NCBI GenBank assembly: GCA_900546255.1 | Contig: URCB01000020.1 | Coordinates: forward strand, 1 to 29,980 | Length of the DNA: 29,980 nt | From: an uncultured Eubacteriales bacterium | GTDB taxonomy: Bacteria > Bacillota > Clostridia > Oscillospirales > Oscillospiraceae | Direction: 5' to 3' | In this document: positions 13,663 through 21,917 of the stretch, one piece after another | How the letters are laid out: each line of letters begins with the position of its first letter | Numbering within the stretch: position 1 is the stretch's first letter | The notes under the pieces: generated by a model | The model's input: the letters and a program-made list of their open reading frames with translations, nothing else | Database searches by the model: none | What the model was told of the DNA's origin: nothing | Position numbers and translations under genes: made by a program

Positions 13663-15144
13663 ATGAAACTCTGTAAAAATTATATCAACGGCGAATGGGT
13701 GGATAGCGTCAGCGGAAAGACCGCCCCTACCTACAACCCTGCCACCGGTGAGGTTTTGGCCGAAATGGTGGTGAGTACCCCCGAAGATGTGGACCTGGCG
13801 GTGGCTGCTGCCAGAACCTCCTTCTACGAGACCCGGGATTGGCGGGACATGGACAGCCAGACCCGGGGGGATATCCTCCTGAAGATTGCCGACCTCATCG
13901 ACAAGTACCGGGACGAATTGGCCCGCATCGAGTCCATGGACATGGGCAAACCCCTGCGGGAGGCCGAGGGCGACGTGGACGATGCCCTGCACTGCTACCG
14001 CTACTATGCCGGCCTGATCAAGGCCCCTCACGGCGGCTGCTATGAGGTCAACGAGGGCTTTGGCAAGATGCACTCCTTCACCATCCATGAGCCTGTGGGG
14101 GTGGTGGCCCTCATCAGCGCCTGGAACTTCCCCTTCGTCATGGGGTCCTGGAAGATTGCCCCGGCCCTGGCCGCCGGCAACAGCATCATCTTTAAGCCCG
14201 CCTCCAACGCGGTGATGTCCAACGTGAAGATGTTCGAGATCCTCGAGGAGGCCGGCGTGCCCAAGGGGGCTGCCAACCTGATCCTGGGCCCCGGCGGGTC
14301 CGTGGGTGAGGCCCTGGCCTCCCACAAGGGCATCGAGATGATCACCCTCACCGGCTCCACCGCCGTGGGTCAGACCATCATGCGCTGCGCTGCCAGCAAC
14401 ATCAAGAAGATCGGCCTGGAGCTGGGCGGCAAGTCCCCCAACATCATCTTCGCCGACGTGGACCTGGAGGCCGCGGTGGAGTGGGCCATGATCGGCATCT
14501 TCTTTAACCAGGGGGAGGTGTGCTGTGCCGGCTCCCGGATCATCATTGAGGAGAGCATCCACGACGCCTTTGTCAAACGCTTTGCCGAGCGGGCCAACGC
14601 CATGACCATCGGCAACCCCTTGGACAACCCGGACATGGGTCCCCTGGTCAGCGAAGGCCAGCTCCGGGACGTGCTGGGCTATGTCCAGAAGGGCATCGAG
14701 GAAGGGGCCACCCTGGTCTGCGGCGGCGAGCGCTACACCGAGGGCGAGTGCGCCAAGGGCTACTTCATGCGCCCCACCATCTTTGACAACTGCACCCCCG
14801 ACATGACCATCGTGCGGGAGGAGATCTTCGGCCCCGTGGTCACCATCCAGACCTTCCAAACCGAGGAGGAGGCCATTGCCCTGGCCAACGACACCATCTA
14901 CGGCCTGGCCGGCGGCGTGTTCACCCACCAGCTGGAGCGGGCCCTCCGGGTGGTCAAGGAGGTCCGGGCGGGCATCACCTGGGTCAACGCCTTCAACCCC
15001 ACCTACAACGAAGCCCCCTGGGGCGGCTACAAGATGTCCGGCATCGGCCGTGAGCTGGGCGTCCACGGCCTGGAGGAGTACCAGGAGATCAAGCAGGTGA
15101 ACATCAACCTCACCCCCGGCCCCGCTGGGTGGTATGAGCACTGA
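13663..15144 (+). CDS. Aldehyde dehydrogenase, probable 4-aminobutanal dehydrogenase
   Basis: 493 residues, a typical NAD(P)+-dependent aldehyde dehydrogenase. Rossmann/ active-site motifs are ISAWNFPFVMGSWKIAPALA, FTGST-type LTGSTAVGQ, ELGGKSPNI with the general base Glu253, and NQGEVCCAGSR with the catalytic Cys287. The carboxy end EIKQVNINL is also typical. Best resemblance is to betaine-aldehyde/aminoaldehyde dehydrogenases. Located 58 bases after patA with its own AGGAGG site, it probably oxidises 4-aminobutanal to GABA. Substrate is inferred from context; the family call is firm. A terminator follows. Confidence 0.93.
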   Translation: MKLCKNYINGEWVDSVSGKTAPTYNPATGEVLAEMVVSTPEDVDLAVAAARTSFYETRDWRDMDSQTRGDILLKIADLIDKYRDELARIESMDMGKPLREAEGDVDDALHCYRYYAGLIKAPHGGCYEVNEGFGKMHSFTIHEPVGVVALISAWNFPFVMGSWKIAPALAAGNSIIFKPASNAVMSNVKMFEILEEAGVPKGAANLILGPGGSVGEALASHKGIEMITLTGSTAVGQTIMRCAASNIKKIGLELGGKSPNIIFADVDLEAAVEWAMIGIFFNQGEVCCAGSRIIIEESIHDAFVKRFAERANAMTIGNPLDNPDMGPLVSEGQLRDVLGYVQKGIEEGATLVCGGERYTEGECAKGYFMRPTIFDNCTPDMTIVREEIFGPVVTIQTFQTEEEAIALANDTIYGLAGGVFTHQLERALRVVKEVRAGITWVNAFNPTYNEAPWGGYKMSGIGRELGVHGLEEYQEIKQVNINLTPGPAGWYEH

Positions 15145-15196
15145 GACCGGCACCCCCAGCCAACCCATTTAGAACCCCCATCGTAACCAACAGCAA

Positions 15197-15227
15197 GTCC
15201 CCCCAGGGTCTTCCCTGGGGGGCTTTT
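15197..15227 (+). terminator. Terminator of the patA-aldehyde dehydrogenase transcript
   Basis: CCCCCCAGGG (15199-15208), loop TCTT, CCCTGGGGGG (15213-15222), C, then TTTT. Confidence 0.8.
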
Positions 15228-15271
15228 CCATGCCCGTTTTGCCGGACGGGGCATGGCAGGACGCCAAGGAC

Positions 15272-15304
15272 AAAACAGGGCCGGACCCCATGGGGGTCCG
15301 GCCC
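15272..15304 (-). terminator. Terminator of the 5'-nucleotidase gene
   Basis: GGGCCGGACCCC (15278-15289), loop ATG, GGGGTCCGGCCC (15293-15304). On the minus strand the stem is followed by GTTTTG. It lies 36 bases after the TAA of the nucleotidase frame. Confidence 0.75.
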
Positions 15305-15340
15305 TTGGTCTGCCCAACAGGGGGCAGTGCGAGTACCGTT

Positions 15341-16696
15341 TTACTCAGCGTGGTACCGGGTGAGGACGGTGGCCATCTGTGCCCGGCTGGCAGTGTTGTC
15401 AGGGGCCAGGGTGTTGTTGCCAATCCCGGAGATCACGCCTTCGCCGACGGCCCAGGTCATGGCGTTGACGGCGTAGTCAGCCACCAGGTCGGCGTCGGTG
15501 TAGCCGCTCAGGTCGCCGGTGATCTCAATGGGCTCCTCGGTCTCAAAGTCGGCGAACCGATAGAGGAAGGTAGCCATCTGCTCCCGGGTCAGCGGGTTGT
15601 TGGGGGAGAAGGTGGTCTCAGAGGTGCCGTCGGTGATGTTGTTCTCTGCAGCCCAGAGGACAGCATCGGTGTACCACTGGCCATCGGGCACGTCGGTGAA
15701 GGGGTTCTCGCCGGTGACCTCAGGCTGGCCGGCCATCCGGTACAGGACGGTGACCAGCTGGGCACGGTTGATGTTGTTGTTGGGGGAGAACCCGTCGCCG
15801 GTGCCGTTCATCAGGCCGGTGAGGGTGACATAGATCACGTCGCGGGCGAACCAGTCACCGGCGGTGACATCGTTGTAGGAGATGGTGTGGATGCGGTTGG
15901 CAGTCTGGCCGTAACGGGCAGCGGTGACGGTGCCGTCCAGCTCCTCGGTGATGTAGTCCATCACCACCTGGTCCAGGAGGATGCCGGTGTCGTATCCGCT
16001 TTCGGCGGCTTTGAAGGCATAATAGGTGTCGCCGCCGGCGGCCAGGAAGTCGTTGGTGACGATGGTGTAGGTGGCGTCCACGTCAAAGGCCTGGCCGCCC
16101 ACGGTCAGGATGGTGACGCGGTTGATGGAGTTGGGCCCGGCATAGGTGGAGTCGGGATAGGTCTCGCCGGCGTCGTAGGCTGCGCCGGTGTTGATGGTGA
16201 ACTCAATGCCAGCCACCTGGGGGAAGCCGCCCACCGGTTCGGGGGTGCAGAAGGTGGAAGCTTCCAGGGCCTCCAGCAGCTCGGCGCCGGTGACCTCAAC
16301 GACATACAGGGTGTTGGTGAAGGGCAGAACGTTGTTGACGGACTTCTTGGTGATGTCCCCAGCGGCAATGCTGGCCCGGATGCCGCCGCCGTTGGTGATG
16401 GCGGCTACCACGTTCTCGTTGTCAAGGCCAGCCCGCCAGAGCATAGCATCAGCCACCAGGTCGCCCAGGTTGGTCTCGCCAGCGCGAACTTCCTCTTTCA
16501 CGCCGTTCAAATCCACTTCGCTGCTGCCAATGACCACGCCCAGTTCTTCCTCAATCTGGTCATTGATTTCGGCCACCCGATCAACGATGGCCTGGTCGGG
16601 GGTGAAGCCTTCGGTGGCATTCACGTCTTCCATGGAGAGGGTGGAGGCGTCGATGGTGCCGTCAGCAGCGATGTCCACCACGCCGACGCTCTCCAA
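15341..16696 (-). pseudogene. C-terminal part of the SLH-anchored 5'-nucleotidase, cut off by an in-frame TAG
   Basis: In the same frame as the preceding fragment and directly after its TAG, 451 codons continue LESVGVVDIAADG and end with TAA. Residues about 80-300 are the 5'-nucleotidase C-terminal substrate-binding domain: NLGDLVADAMLW, AITNGGGIRASI, PFTNTLYVVEVTGAELLEAL and YTIVTNDFLAAGGDTY. The rest holds three S-layer homology repeats (FTDVPDGQWYTDAVLWAAEN, NPLTREQMATFLYRF and related), which bind cell-wall polymers. There is no ribosome binding site at the break, so it is not expected to be made as a separate protein. The domain is otherwise well kept, suggesting a recent mutation, a sequence error or stop suppression. 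Confidence 0.75.
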
Positions 16697-17503
16697 CTAG
16701 GTGCCGGTGGAGGTGAGGACGGTGTTGCCCACCATGCCGGTGCCGTTGGTCTCCTCGGCAATGTCAGACTGGGTGGAGTGGGAGTGGCCGTCGATGAACA
16801 CGTCGATGCCGGTGACGTTCTCCAGCAGGTCGATGGAGCGGTTGCCGGCGGACTCTGCGTCAATGCCCAGGTGGCCCAGGGCGATGATGTAGTCGCAGCC
16901 GGCGGCGGTGAGCTCGTCCACCTGCTCCTGGGCGCAGGCGAAGAGTTCGTCCTCGGCCAGGAAGGTGACCCCCTCCAGCTTGGCGGGGTGGGCCTTGGTG
17001 GCGGTCTCGGGAGTGGCCAGGCCGAAGACGCCCACGGTCACGTCCCCCAGCTGGAAGGTGGTGTTGGCCTCGTCCATGGCCAGCTCGCCCTCGGCGGTGA
17101 AGGCGTTGGCAGCCAGGATGGGGAACTCGGCCTGTTCCATCAGGGTCTTCAGGTTGGCGTAGCCATAGTCAAACTCGTGGTTGCCGGTGGTGGCCACGTC
17201 GTAGCCGGCCATGTTCATGAGTTCCACCGCGTTGGCCCCCTGGGACACGTTCACGCTGGTGGAGCCCTGGCTGAAGTCACCGGCGTCCATCAGGAGCACC
17301 TGAGCGCCAGCGGCCTCATAGGCGTCCTTCAGAGCGGCTACGGAAGCGTAGTTGTCGATGGCGCCGTGGACATCGTTGGTGTGCAGGATCACGATGTGTC
17401 CGCTGAGATCCTCCTCCCAGTCCGCGGCGCCGGCGGGAATGGCCAGGGAAAGGGCCATCACCAGGGCCAGGAAGAGGGCGGATGCTTTCTTCCAGTGTTT
17501 CAT
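16697..17503 (-). CDS. 5'-nucleotidase/metallophosphatase N-terminal domain, ends at in-frame TAG
   Basis: 268 residues. Signal peptide MKHWKKASALFLALVMALSL ends at AGA-A, so the enzyme is exported. The calcineurin-like metal site is complete: ILHTNDVHG, MDAGDFSQG, TTGNHEFDYG, GHLG and DGHSHS. Together with the downstream frame it would form a UshA/YfkN-type enzyme of about 720 residues that removes phosphate from extracellular nucleotides to feed nucleoside uptake. TAG at 16697-16699 stops it at TSTGT; homologues usually have Gln or Lys there before LESVGVV, so a CAG to TAG change is the simplest cause. ATG 17503 is preferred over GTG 17509 because GGAGG is 9 bases upstream. Confidence 0.8.
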   Translation of the reverse strand: MKHWKKASALFLALVMALSLAIPAGAADWEEDLSGHIVILHTNDVHGAIDNYASVAALKDAYEAAGAQVLLMDAGDFSQGSTSVNVSQGANAVELMNMAGYDVATTGNHEFDYGYANLKTLMEQAEFPILAANAFTAEGELAMDEANTTFQLGDVTVGVFGLATPETATKAHPAKLEGVTFLAEDELFACAQEQVDELTAAGCDYIIALGHLGIDAESAGNRSIDLLENVTGIDVFIDGHSHSTQSDIAEETNGTGMVGNTVLTSTGT

Positions 17504-17675
17504 TTGCACAATCCTCCATTGTTTCAGATTTCCGCGGCGCCGGGACGGAAGGTTCGCCGCCGCAGGATCTGCCCCTAGTATACGACATCTTGCCCAAGGT
17601 TTCCACCGTGTTTCCCGGGAGAATTGTTATAAGATGGTTAAATCTGCGTAAAGTGCCCTGGAAAAGGGCAGCAAA

Positions 17676-17705
17676 ACGGGGCGCGCCCGGCTGGGCGCGC
17701 CCCGT
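17676..17705 (-). terminator. Terminator of the LtaS-like/195-residue gene transcript
   Basis: ACGGGGCGCGCCC (17676-17688), loop GGCT, GGGCGCGCCCCGT (17693-17705). On the minus strand the stem is followed by TTTTGC. It lies 16 bases after the stop of the gene at 17722. The region 17504-17675 between this and the nucleotidase start holds its weak promoter (TATACT on the minus strand at 17578-17583) and no gene. Confidence 0.75.
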
Positions 17706-17721
17706 CTGTCCCCGGCAGGGG

Positions 17722-18309
17722 TCATCCCTGGGCGGGGGGATTGCTGTAGAAATACCCCATCTTGTCGTACTGATACTCCAGGGCCTCGGTCATCCGCTCA
17801 GCCAGGTAGAGGAACCGGGCGAAGTTCTTCCGGGGGTCCAGGCTCAGATGGTGGACGTAGTAGGTGGCCAGGGGCAGGTGGTAGGCCCCGTCCTCCCCGG
17901 GCTGCTGGCGCTCCAGCAGCGCGTCGGTGGGCAGGAAGTAGAGGGCCTTGAGGTAGGCCTTCCCCTCCGGGTTCACCCCGTAACCCAGGACGGCGGCATA
18001 GTCAAAGTCCACCTGGGTGAAGGTGTTGACGGCCTCCTCGTCCCAGGGGCTGTTGGCCATGGGAAGGAAGAAGGGGCGGATGACCACCGTCTGGTCCTTC
18101 AGGTGGGCCAGCTTTTGGTCCAGGGGGGTGTCGCTCTGGGGGATGGGGGTGCCGTCCACCCGCTCCAGATGGGCGGCCAGCCGGTCCCCCACCTGGGAGA
18201 AGGTCACCCGGTGGGTGGAGGAGAAGTGGGTGTACCGGCCCAGGACGGTCAGGCCCTCCTGGAGCAGGTCCTCCCGGTGGGTGTCGTGGGCAGTGTGGAT
18301 GTCAGACAT
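17722..18309 (-). CDS. Uncharacterised 195-residue cytoplasmic protein
   Basis: No signal peptide or membrane segment. The sequence is His- and Asp-rich at the start (MSDIHTAHDTHREDLLQEG) and ends YEYDKMGYFYSNPP-like (YQYDKMGYFYSNPPAQG). Segments such as FDYAAVLGYGVNPEGKAYLK and LYFLPTDALLERQQPGEDG show no motif I can place. It is 60 bases downstream of the LtaS-like gene with a strong AAGGAGG, so it is probably cotranscribed with it. GC bias by codon position and the ribosome binding site support a real gene. Function unknown. Confidence 0.75.
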   Translation of the reverse strand: MSDIHTAHDTHREDLLQEGLTVLGRYTHFSSTHRVTFSQVGDRLAAHLERVDGTPIPQSDTPLDQKLAHLKDQTVVIRPFFLPMANSPWDEEAVNTFTQVDFDYAAVLGYGVNPEGKAYLKALYFLPTDALLERQQPGEDGAYHLPLATYYVHHLSLDPRKNFARFLYLAERMTEALEYQYDKMGYFYSNPPAQG

Positions 18310-18369
18310 GGTTACGACCTCCTTACATCAAACAAAACATGAAGTGCTATCGTGTGGTCTCAACAAAGG

Positions 18370-20202
18370 CTATGGGCTGTAGAGCAGGTTGCGCTCCACG
18401 GCGGTGTAGAGGTCCAGCATGGCCTGGTCCTCTGGGGGGACGGTGTAACTCCCGTGGCCGTTCTCGTCCACGAAGAGGGTGCCCCGGCGCAGAAGCATTC
18501 GGGAGGCCACCTCTTGGTCCAGCCAGGTGAAGTATTGGTTCAGGGGGATCCCCGCCCGCTGGAGGACGTGGAGGCCCAGGAAGGTGCAGCTCTCCAGCCG
18601 GTCCGGGGCGGGCTGGGTCTCGTAGTTGGTCCAGATGAGGTAGTCGGTGGACAGGCGCGCGATGAGGGAAGTGGGGTCCCAGTCTGCCGCCTCCTCTGAA
18701 GGGGAGATCCCCAGATGGGTGTAGAGGGACACCCCGTCGGACAGGTTCACGGCGGGCAGGTGGTCCCCCACAAACACCAGCATCACCGGCCGCTCCACCT
18801 GGGAGAAGTAGTCGGTGAGGATCCCCAGCGCCTGGTCGGCGTGGTGCAGGCCCACCACCAAGGAGTCCAGGATGGCCAGGTCCTCCTGGGAGAGCAGGTC
18901 ACTCTGGGCGGGGAAGCCCGAGGAGACGCCGTACTTCTCCGGGTTGTAGGGCTGGTGGTTCTCCATGGACAGGCCGTAGAGGAAGAGGGGGCGGGTGGGG
19001 TCCCGGGTATCGTACCGGGCGATGAGCTCTTGGGCGAAGGACAGGTCGTACAGATAGGGGCCGCAGGCCTCGCCCTGGGTGAGGAAGTCCTCCAGGAAGT
19101 CCACTGTGTCAAACCCAATGGCGGGGTGGGTGGTGACGCGGTTGTACAGCTCGTTGGTGTGGGCGTGGACGAACTCCGTGGCATACCCCGCCTGCTTCAG
19201 CTGCCGGACGGTGGTGGGCAGCTGGGCATAAACCCCCTCGTCCAGGGTGGTGAGGGTATCCCCCTCCCGGAGGAGGGAGCTGGACAGGCCGGTGAACATC
19301 TCCATCTCCACGTTTCCAGTGCCGTTGCCGTAATTGTTGGACAGGCACCAGCCGTTGGTGCTGGTCTCCGCCAGGCGGTGGAAGTTGGGCAGGGGGTCCT
19401 CTTCAAAGGTGATCCCCGGCAGGCGGGTGACGTCGAAGAAACTCTCCGAGGTGATGAAGATGATGTCCGGGGTTCCCTCCGACGCGGCAGCGCCGGGGGA
19501 GAGGGCGCCCTTCCGGAAGGTGTCCGCCAACTGGGCGGCCTGGGCGTTGCCCTCGGCTTGGATGACCTCCACCCGCTGGGCCCAGGCGGTGTAAATGCCC
19601 AGCACCACCCCCGCCTGCTGGTTGCGGGCGGACTGGTCGGCACTGTCCTGGTCCAGGGCCAGGGCGGCCTTCTGCAGGGGGGCGCCGGGGAGGAGGGCGG
19701 CCAGCAGCAGAGCCACCCCCGCGGCGCTGACCAGCAGGCCGGCGCGGCGGCTGGGGCGCCATGTCTCCTTCCGGCGAAGGGTTTCCGTGAGGACGGCGGC
19801 GATGGCGATGCCCAGGATCATGGTCAGGGAGGGGATAAGCTGGGCGGTGGCGTAGCCGGTGACCTCCCCCAGGTTTTCCACGAAGGTGAAGTCGCTGAGT
19901 TGGAGGGGGGTGCCGTTGATGTTCATCTTATACCGGCTGGTGACGGCCACCCCCATGAACACCGCCACCTCCGGCAGGCAGGCGGGGAACAGGCGGCGGA
20001 ACAGGCCGTAGAGGGTGAAGCTGAGGCTGGAGAACAGCAGCCAGAACAGCCCCACGGCCTTGCCGTGGGTGGCCATCCAGGGCAGGGGCGCCCACAGGCT
20101 CTCCAGCCACACCACCTGGGTGGCATACAGGGTGACCACAGGGGCCAGGGCCAGGCCAGCCAGGGAAAAGGCCAGTTGTTTTCGGGTTGGGTGGGGGGAC
20201 AT
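18370..20202 (-). CDS. LtaS-type phosphoglycerol transferase / sulfatase-fold membrane protein
   Basis: 610 residues. The first 220 carry about five membrane helices (LAFSLAGLALAPVVTLYATQ, GLFWLLFSSLSFTLYGLF, AVFMGVAVTS, LTMILGIAIAAVL, LLVSAAGVALLLAALL), followed by an extracellular sulfatase-type domain. Metal and catalytic positions are visible: DIIFITSESFFD (Glu ligand), NNYGNGTGNVEMEMFTG (nucleophile Thr in NGTGN), FVHAHTNELYN and VFVGDHLPA (Asp-His). This layout is that of LtaS/MdoB enzymes, which move phosphoglycerol from phosphatidylglycerol to lipoteichoic acid or glycans. It ends with TAG, shown by alignment to be an ordinary stop. The start at 20202 gives a very short leader; longer upstream frames are rejected because they cross the promoter. 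Confidence 0.88.
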   Translation of the reverse strand: MSPHPTRKQLAFSLAGLALAPVVTLYATQVVWLESLWAPLPWMATHGKAVGLFWLLFSSLSFTLYGLFRRLFPACLPEVAVFMGVAVTSRYKMNINGTPLQLSDFTFVENLGEVTGYATAQLIPSLTMILGIAIAAVLTETLRRKETWRPSRRAGLLVSAAGVALLLAALLPGAPLQKAALALDQDSADQSARNQQAGVVLGIYTAWAQRVEVIQAEGNAQAAQLADTFRKGALSPGAAASEGTPDIIFITSESFFDVTRLPGITFEEDPLPNFHRLAETSTNGWCLSNNYGNGTGNVEMEMFTGLSSSLLREGDTLTTLDEGVYAQLPTTVRQLKQAGYATEFVHAHTNELYNRVTTHPAIGFDTVDFLEDFLTQGEACGPYLYDLSFAQELIARYDTRDPTRPLFLYGLSMENHQPYNPEKYGVSSGFPAQSDLLSQEDLAILDSLVVGLHHADQALGILTDYFSQVERPVMLVFVGDHLPAVNLSDGVSLYTHLGISPSEEAADWDPTSLIARLSTDYLIWTNYETQPAPDRLESCTFLGLHVLQRAGIPLNQYFTWLDQEVASRMLLRRGTLFVDENGHGSYTVPPEDQAMLDLYTAVERNLLYSP

Positions 20203-20223
20203 CCTGTCGAATGGTTTCCTTCT

Positions 20224-20252
20224 ATTATAGCCGCAAATTCCCGCCAGTGCAA
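20224..20252 (-). promoter_or_regulatory. Sigma-A promoter of the LtaS-like gene
   Basis: On the minus strand TTGCAC (20252-20247), 17-base spacer, TATAAT (20229-20224). The expected start point is near 20217, only about 15 bases before the ATG. Confidence 0.75.
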
Positions 20253-20286
20253 GGGAGAGAAGGTGGGATTTGGGGCCATCCTCACC

Positions 20287-20315
20287 TTGCGCTGGAGGGA
20301 AAAATGTGGTACAGT
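20287..20315 (+). promoter_or_regulatory. Sigma-A promoter of the omega-amidase gene
   Basis: TTGCGC (20287-20292), 17-base spacer, TACAGT (20310-20315), back to back with the LtaS-like promoter; leader of about 48 bases. Confidence 0.6.
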
Positions 20316-20370
20316 CAAAGCAGAAATGCCAACGGCCCGGCGCCGTGCCGGGCGGGAAAGGAGCCTGCCC

Positions 20371-21195
20371 ATGGGAATCCGATTGGGCCTGTGCCAGACG
20401 AGGGTCACCCGGGACAAGGGGGAAAACCTCCGCCTGGCGGAAGCGGCCCTTCGACAGGCGGCAGACCAGGGGGCCAACCTGGCCCTGCTGCCGGAGATGT
20501 TCAACTGCCCCTACGAAAACCCCTGCTTCCCCCTCTACGGGGAGCCCGCCGGGGGGGAGACCTGGCAGTTCCTGGCCGCCATGGCCCGGGAGCTGGGGCT
20601 GTACCTGGCCGGGGGCTCTGTGCCGGAGCTGGAGGGGGACAAGGTGTACAACACCTGCTACCTCTTCTCCCCCCAAGGGGAGGAACTGGCCCGCCACCGG
20701 AAGGTCCACCTCTTCGACATCGACGTGCCAGGGGGCCAGCGGTTCAAGGAGTCAGACACCTTGGCCGCCGGCGACCAGATCACGGTGGTGGACACCCCTC
20801 TGGGCACGCTGGGCCTTGCCATCTGCTTTGACATTCGCTTCGCCGAACTCTTCCGGGTCATGGGGGACCGGGGGGCCCAGCTCATCCTGGTGCCTGCCGC
20901 CTTCAACATGACCACGGGGCCGGTCCACTGGGACCTGGCCTTCCGGATGCGGGCCCTGGACCAGCAGTGCTTTGTGGCCGGCTGCTCCCCCGCCCGGGAC
21001 GAGAAGGCCTCCTATGTGGCCTATGGCCACTCCCTGGTGTGCAACCCCTGGGGGGAGATCCTCGCCCAGCTGGACGAGAAGCCGGGGGTGCAGGTGGTGG
21101 ACATTGACTTGGGGGACCTGGCCAAGTACCGGGGGCAGATCCCCATCCTATCCGGCCGGCGAGGCGACCTGTACCGGACCGAGGACCGGACGTAA
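20371..21195 (+). CDS. Nit2-like omega-amidase (carbon-nitrogen hydrolase)
   Basis: 274 residues of the nitrilase superfamily. The catalytic triad is plain: Glu42 in LLPEMFNCPY, Lys111 in HRKVHLFDIDVPG and Cys152 in GLAICFDIRFAELFR. The residue numbers and the HLFDIDVPG, FKESDTL and RALDQQCFVAGCSPAR segments agree closely with Nit2 omega-amidases, which hydrolyse the omega-amides 2-oxoglutaramate and 2-oxosuccinamate, the keto acids left when glutamine or asparagine act as amino donors. Cytoplasmic. ATG 20371 has GGAAAGGAG upstream; the region before it carries the promoter. Substrate specificity is from family similarity only. Confidence 0.9.
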   Translation: MGIRLGLCQTRVTRDKGENLRLAEAALRQAADQGANLALLPEMFNCPYENPCFPLYGEPAGGETWQFLAAMARELGLYLAGGSVPELEGDKVYNTCYLFSPQGEELARHRKVHLFDIDVPGGQRFKESDTLAAGDQITVVDTPLGTLGLAICFDIRFAELFRVMGDRGAQLILVPAAFNMTTGPVHWDLAFRMRALDQQCFVAGCSPARDEKASYVAYGHSLVCNPWGEILAQLDEKPGVQVVDIDLGDLAKYRGQIPILSGRRGDLYRTEDRT

Positions 21196-21229
21196 CCCCT
21201 CCAACCCGACGAAAGAAAGGGATGCTGCC

Positions 21230-21817
21230 ATGTATTACTATAATAGCGCGTACACCACCTACAACTATGCGGCCGGGGCTTTGGGCATCCTGGTGGTGGC
21301 GGTGGTGCTCACCGCCCTGCTGCTGGTGCTGGTGCTGCCCAAACAGAAGGACGGCCACCTGCCCGCCTTTTTCCAGCTGCTCTACGATCTGTTCACCCCC
21401 AAGGCGCTGATGATTGAGAAACTGCTGCAGGTTCTCTATGTGTTCCTCAACTGCCTGACGGTGCTCTTCGGCATTGCGATCTTCTTCAACGGGTTCTTTG
21501 CCGGCTTTGGACGCATTGTGCTGGGGCTGGTGATCCTGGTGGTGGGCCCCGTCTTGCTGCGGGTGATCCATGAGCTGCTCTTGCTGGCGGTGATGCAGGT
21601 GAAGGCCACCCGGGAGATCAACCAGAAGCTGGACCGGCTCACCGGCGCTGCCCCTGCAGGCAGCAGGGCGGACCAGGGGACGGAAACCCAGACGCCGCCG
21701 GCCCCGCCCGCCGGGCCGATGGTCCACTGCACCCACTGCGGCACCTGGTACCGCGAAGGGGCGGGACGCTGCCCCGTGTGCGGCACCCAGCTGCAGAAGC
21801 GGGCGGACAACCCATAA
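21230..21817 (+). CDS. Membrane protein with DUF4282-like region and C-terminal zinc ribbon
   Basis: 195 residues. N-terminal Tyr-rich MYYYNSAYTTYNY leads into a helix (AAGALGILVVAVVLTALLLV). A DUF4282-like region follows: LMIEKLLQVLYVFLNCLTVL, then GRIVLGLVILVVGPVLLRVI and HELLLLAVMQVKATREINQK, i.e. two more helices and an amphipathic segment. After a Pro-rich linker the C-terminus has CTHCGTWYREGAGRCPVCGTQ, two CxxC pairs forming a zinc ribbon on the cytoplasmic side. Role unknown. It follows the amidase by 34 bases with AAAGAAAGG before the ATG, so it may share its transcript. A terminator follows. Confidence 0.8.
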   Translation: MYYYNSAYTTYNYAAGALGILVVAVVLTALLLVLVLPKQKDGHLPAFFQLLYDLFTPKALMIEKLLQVLYVFLNCLTVLFGIAIFFNGFFAGFGRIVLGLVILVVGPVLLRVIHELLLLAVMQVKATREINQKLDRLTGAAPAGSRADQGTETQTPPAPPAGPMVHCTHCGTWYREGAGRCPVCGTQLQKRADNP

Positions 21818-21833
21818 TCTTTGGAAAGACAAG

Positions 21834-21872
21834 CAAAAAAGGAACGCGGCTGGGCAGCCGCGTTCCTTTTTG
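21834..21872 (+). terminator. Terminator after the zinc-ribbon membrane protein
   Basis: GGAACGCGGCT (21841-21851), loop GGGC, AGCCGCGTTCC (21856-21866), flanked by six A before and five T after; can act in both directions. Confidence 0.85.
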
Positions 21873-21890
21873 CTGTTTCGAGGGGGAAAA

Positions 21891-21914
21891 CCGTGGCCCC
21901 CTGGGGGGCCACGG
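21891..21914 (-). terminator. Terminator of the 21918 minus-strand gene
   Basis: CCGTGGCCCC (21891-21900) pairs with GGGGCCACGG (21905-21914); on the minus strand it is followed by TTTT. It lies four bases after the stop codon. Confidence 0.6.
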
Positions 21915-21917
21915 CGG

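Noticed and set aside
13591..15168. Long minus-strand open frame across the aldehyde dehydrogenase
   Set aside because: Shadow of a clear enzyme gene; no start-site support.
3827..16699. General recoding of TAG as an amino acid in this organism
   Set aside because: The LtaS-like gene ends in TAG at its natural C-terminus and the DUF2007-like frame also ends in TAG. One of the three interrupted genes is stopped by TGA instead. Mutation or base errors explain the cases more simply, though a suppressor tRNA is not excluded.
15230..17578. Long plus-strand open frame across the 5'-nucleotidase
   Set aside because: Antisense shadow of a gene with clear catalytic motifs; composition is Gly/Val/His-rich and no family pattern is seen.
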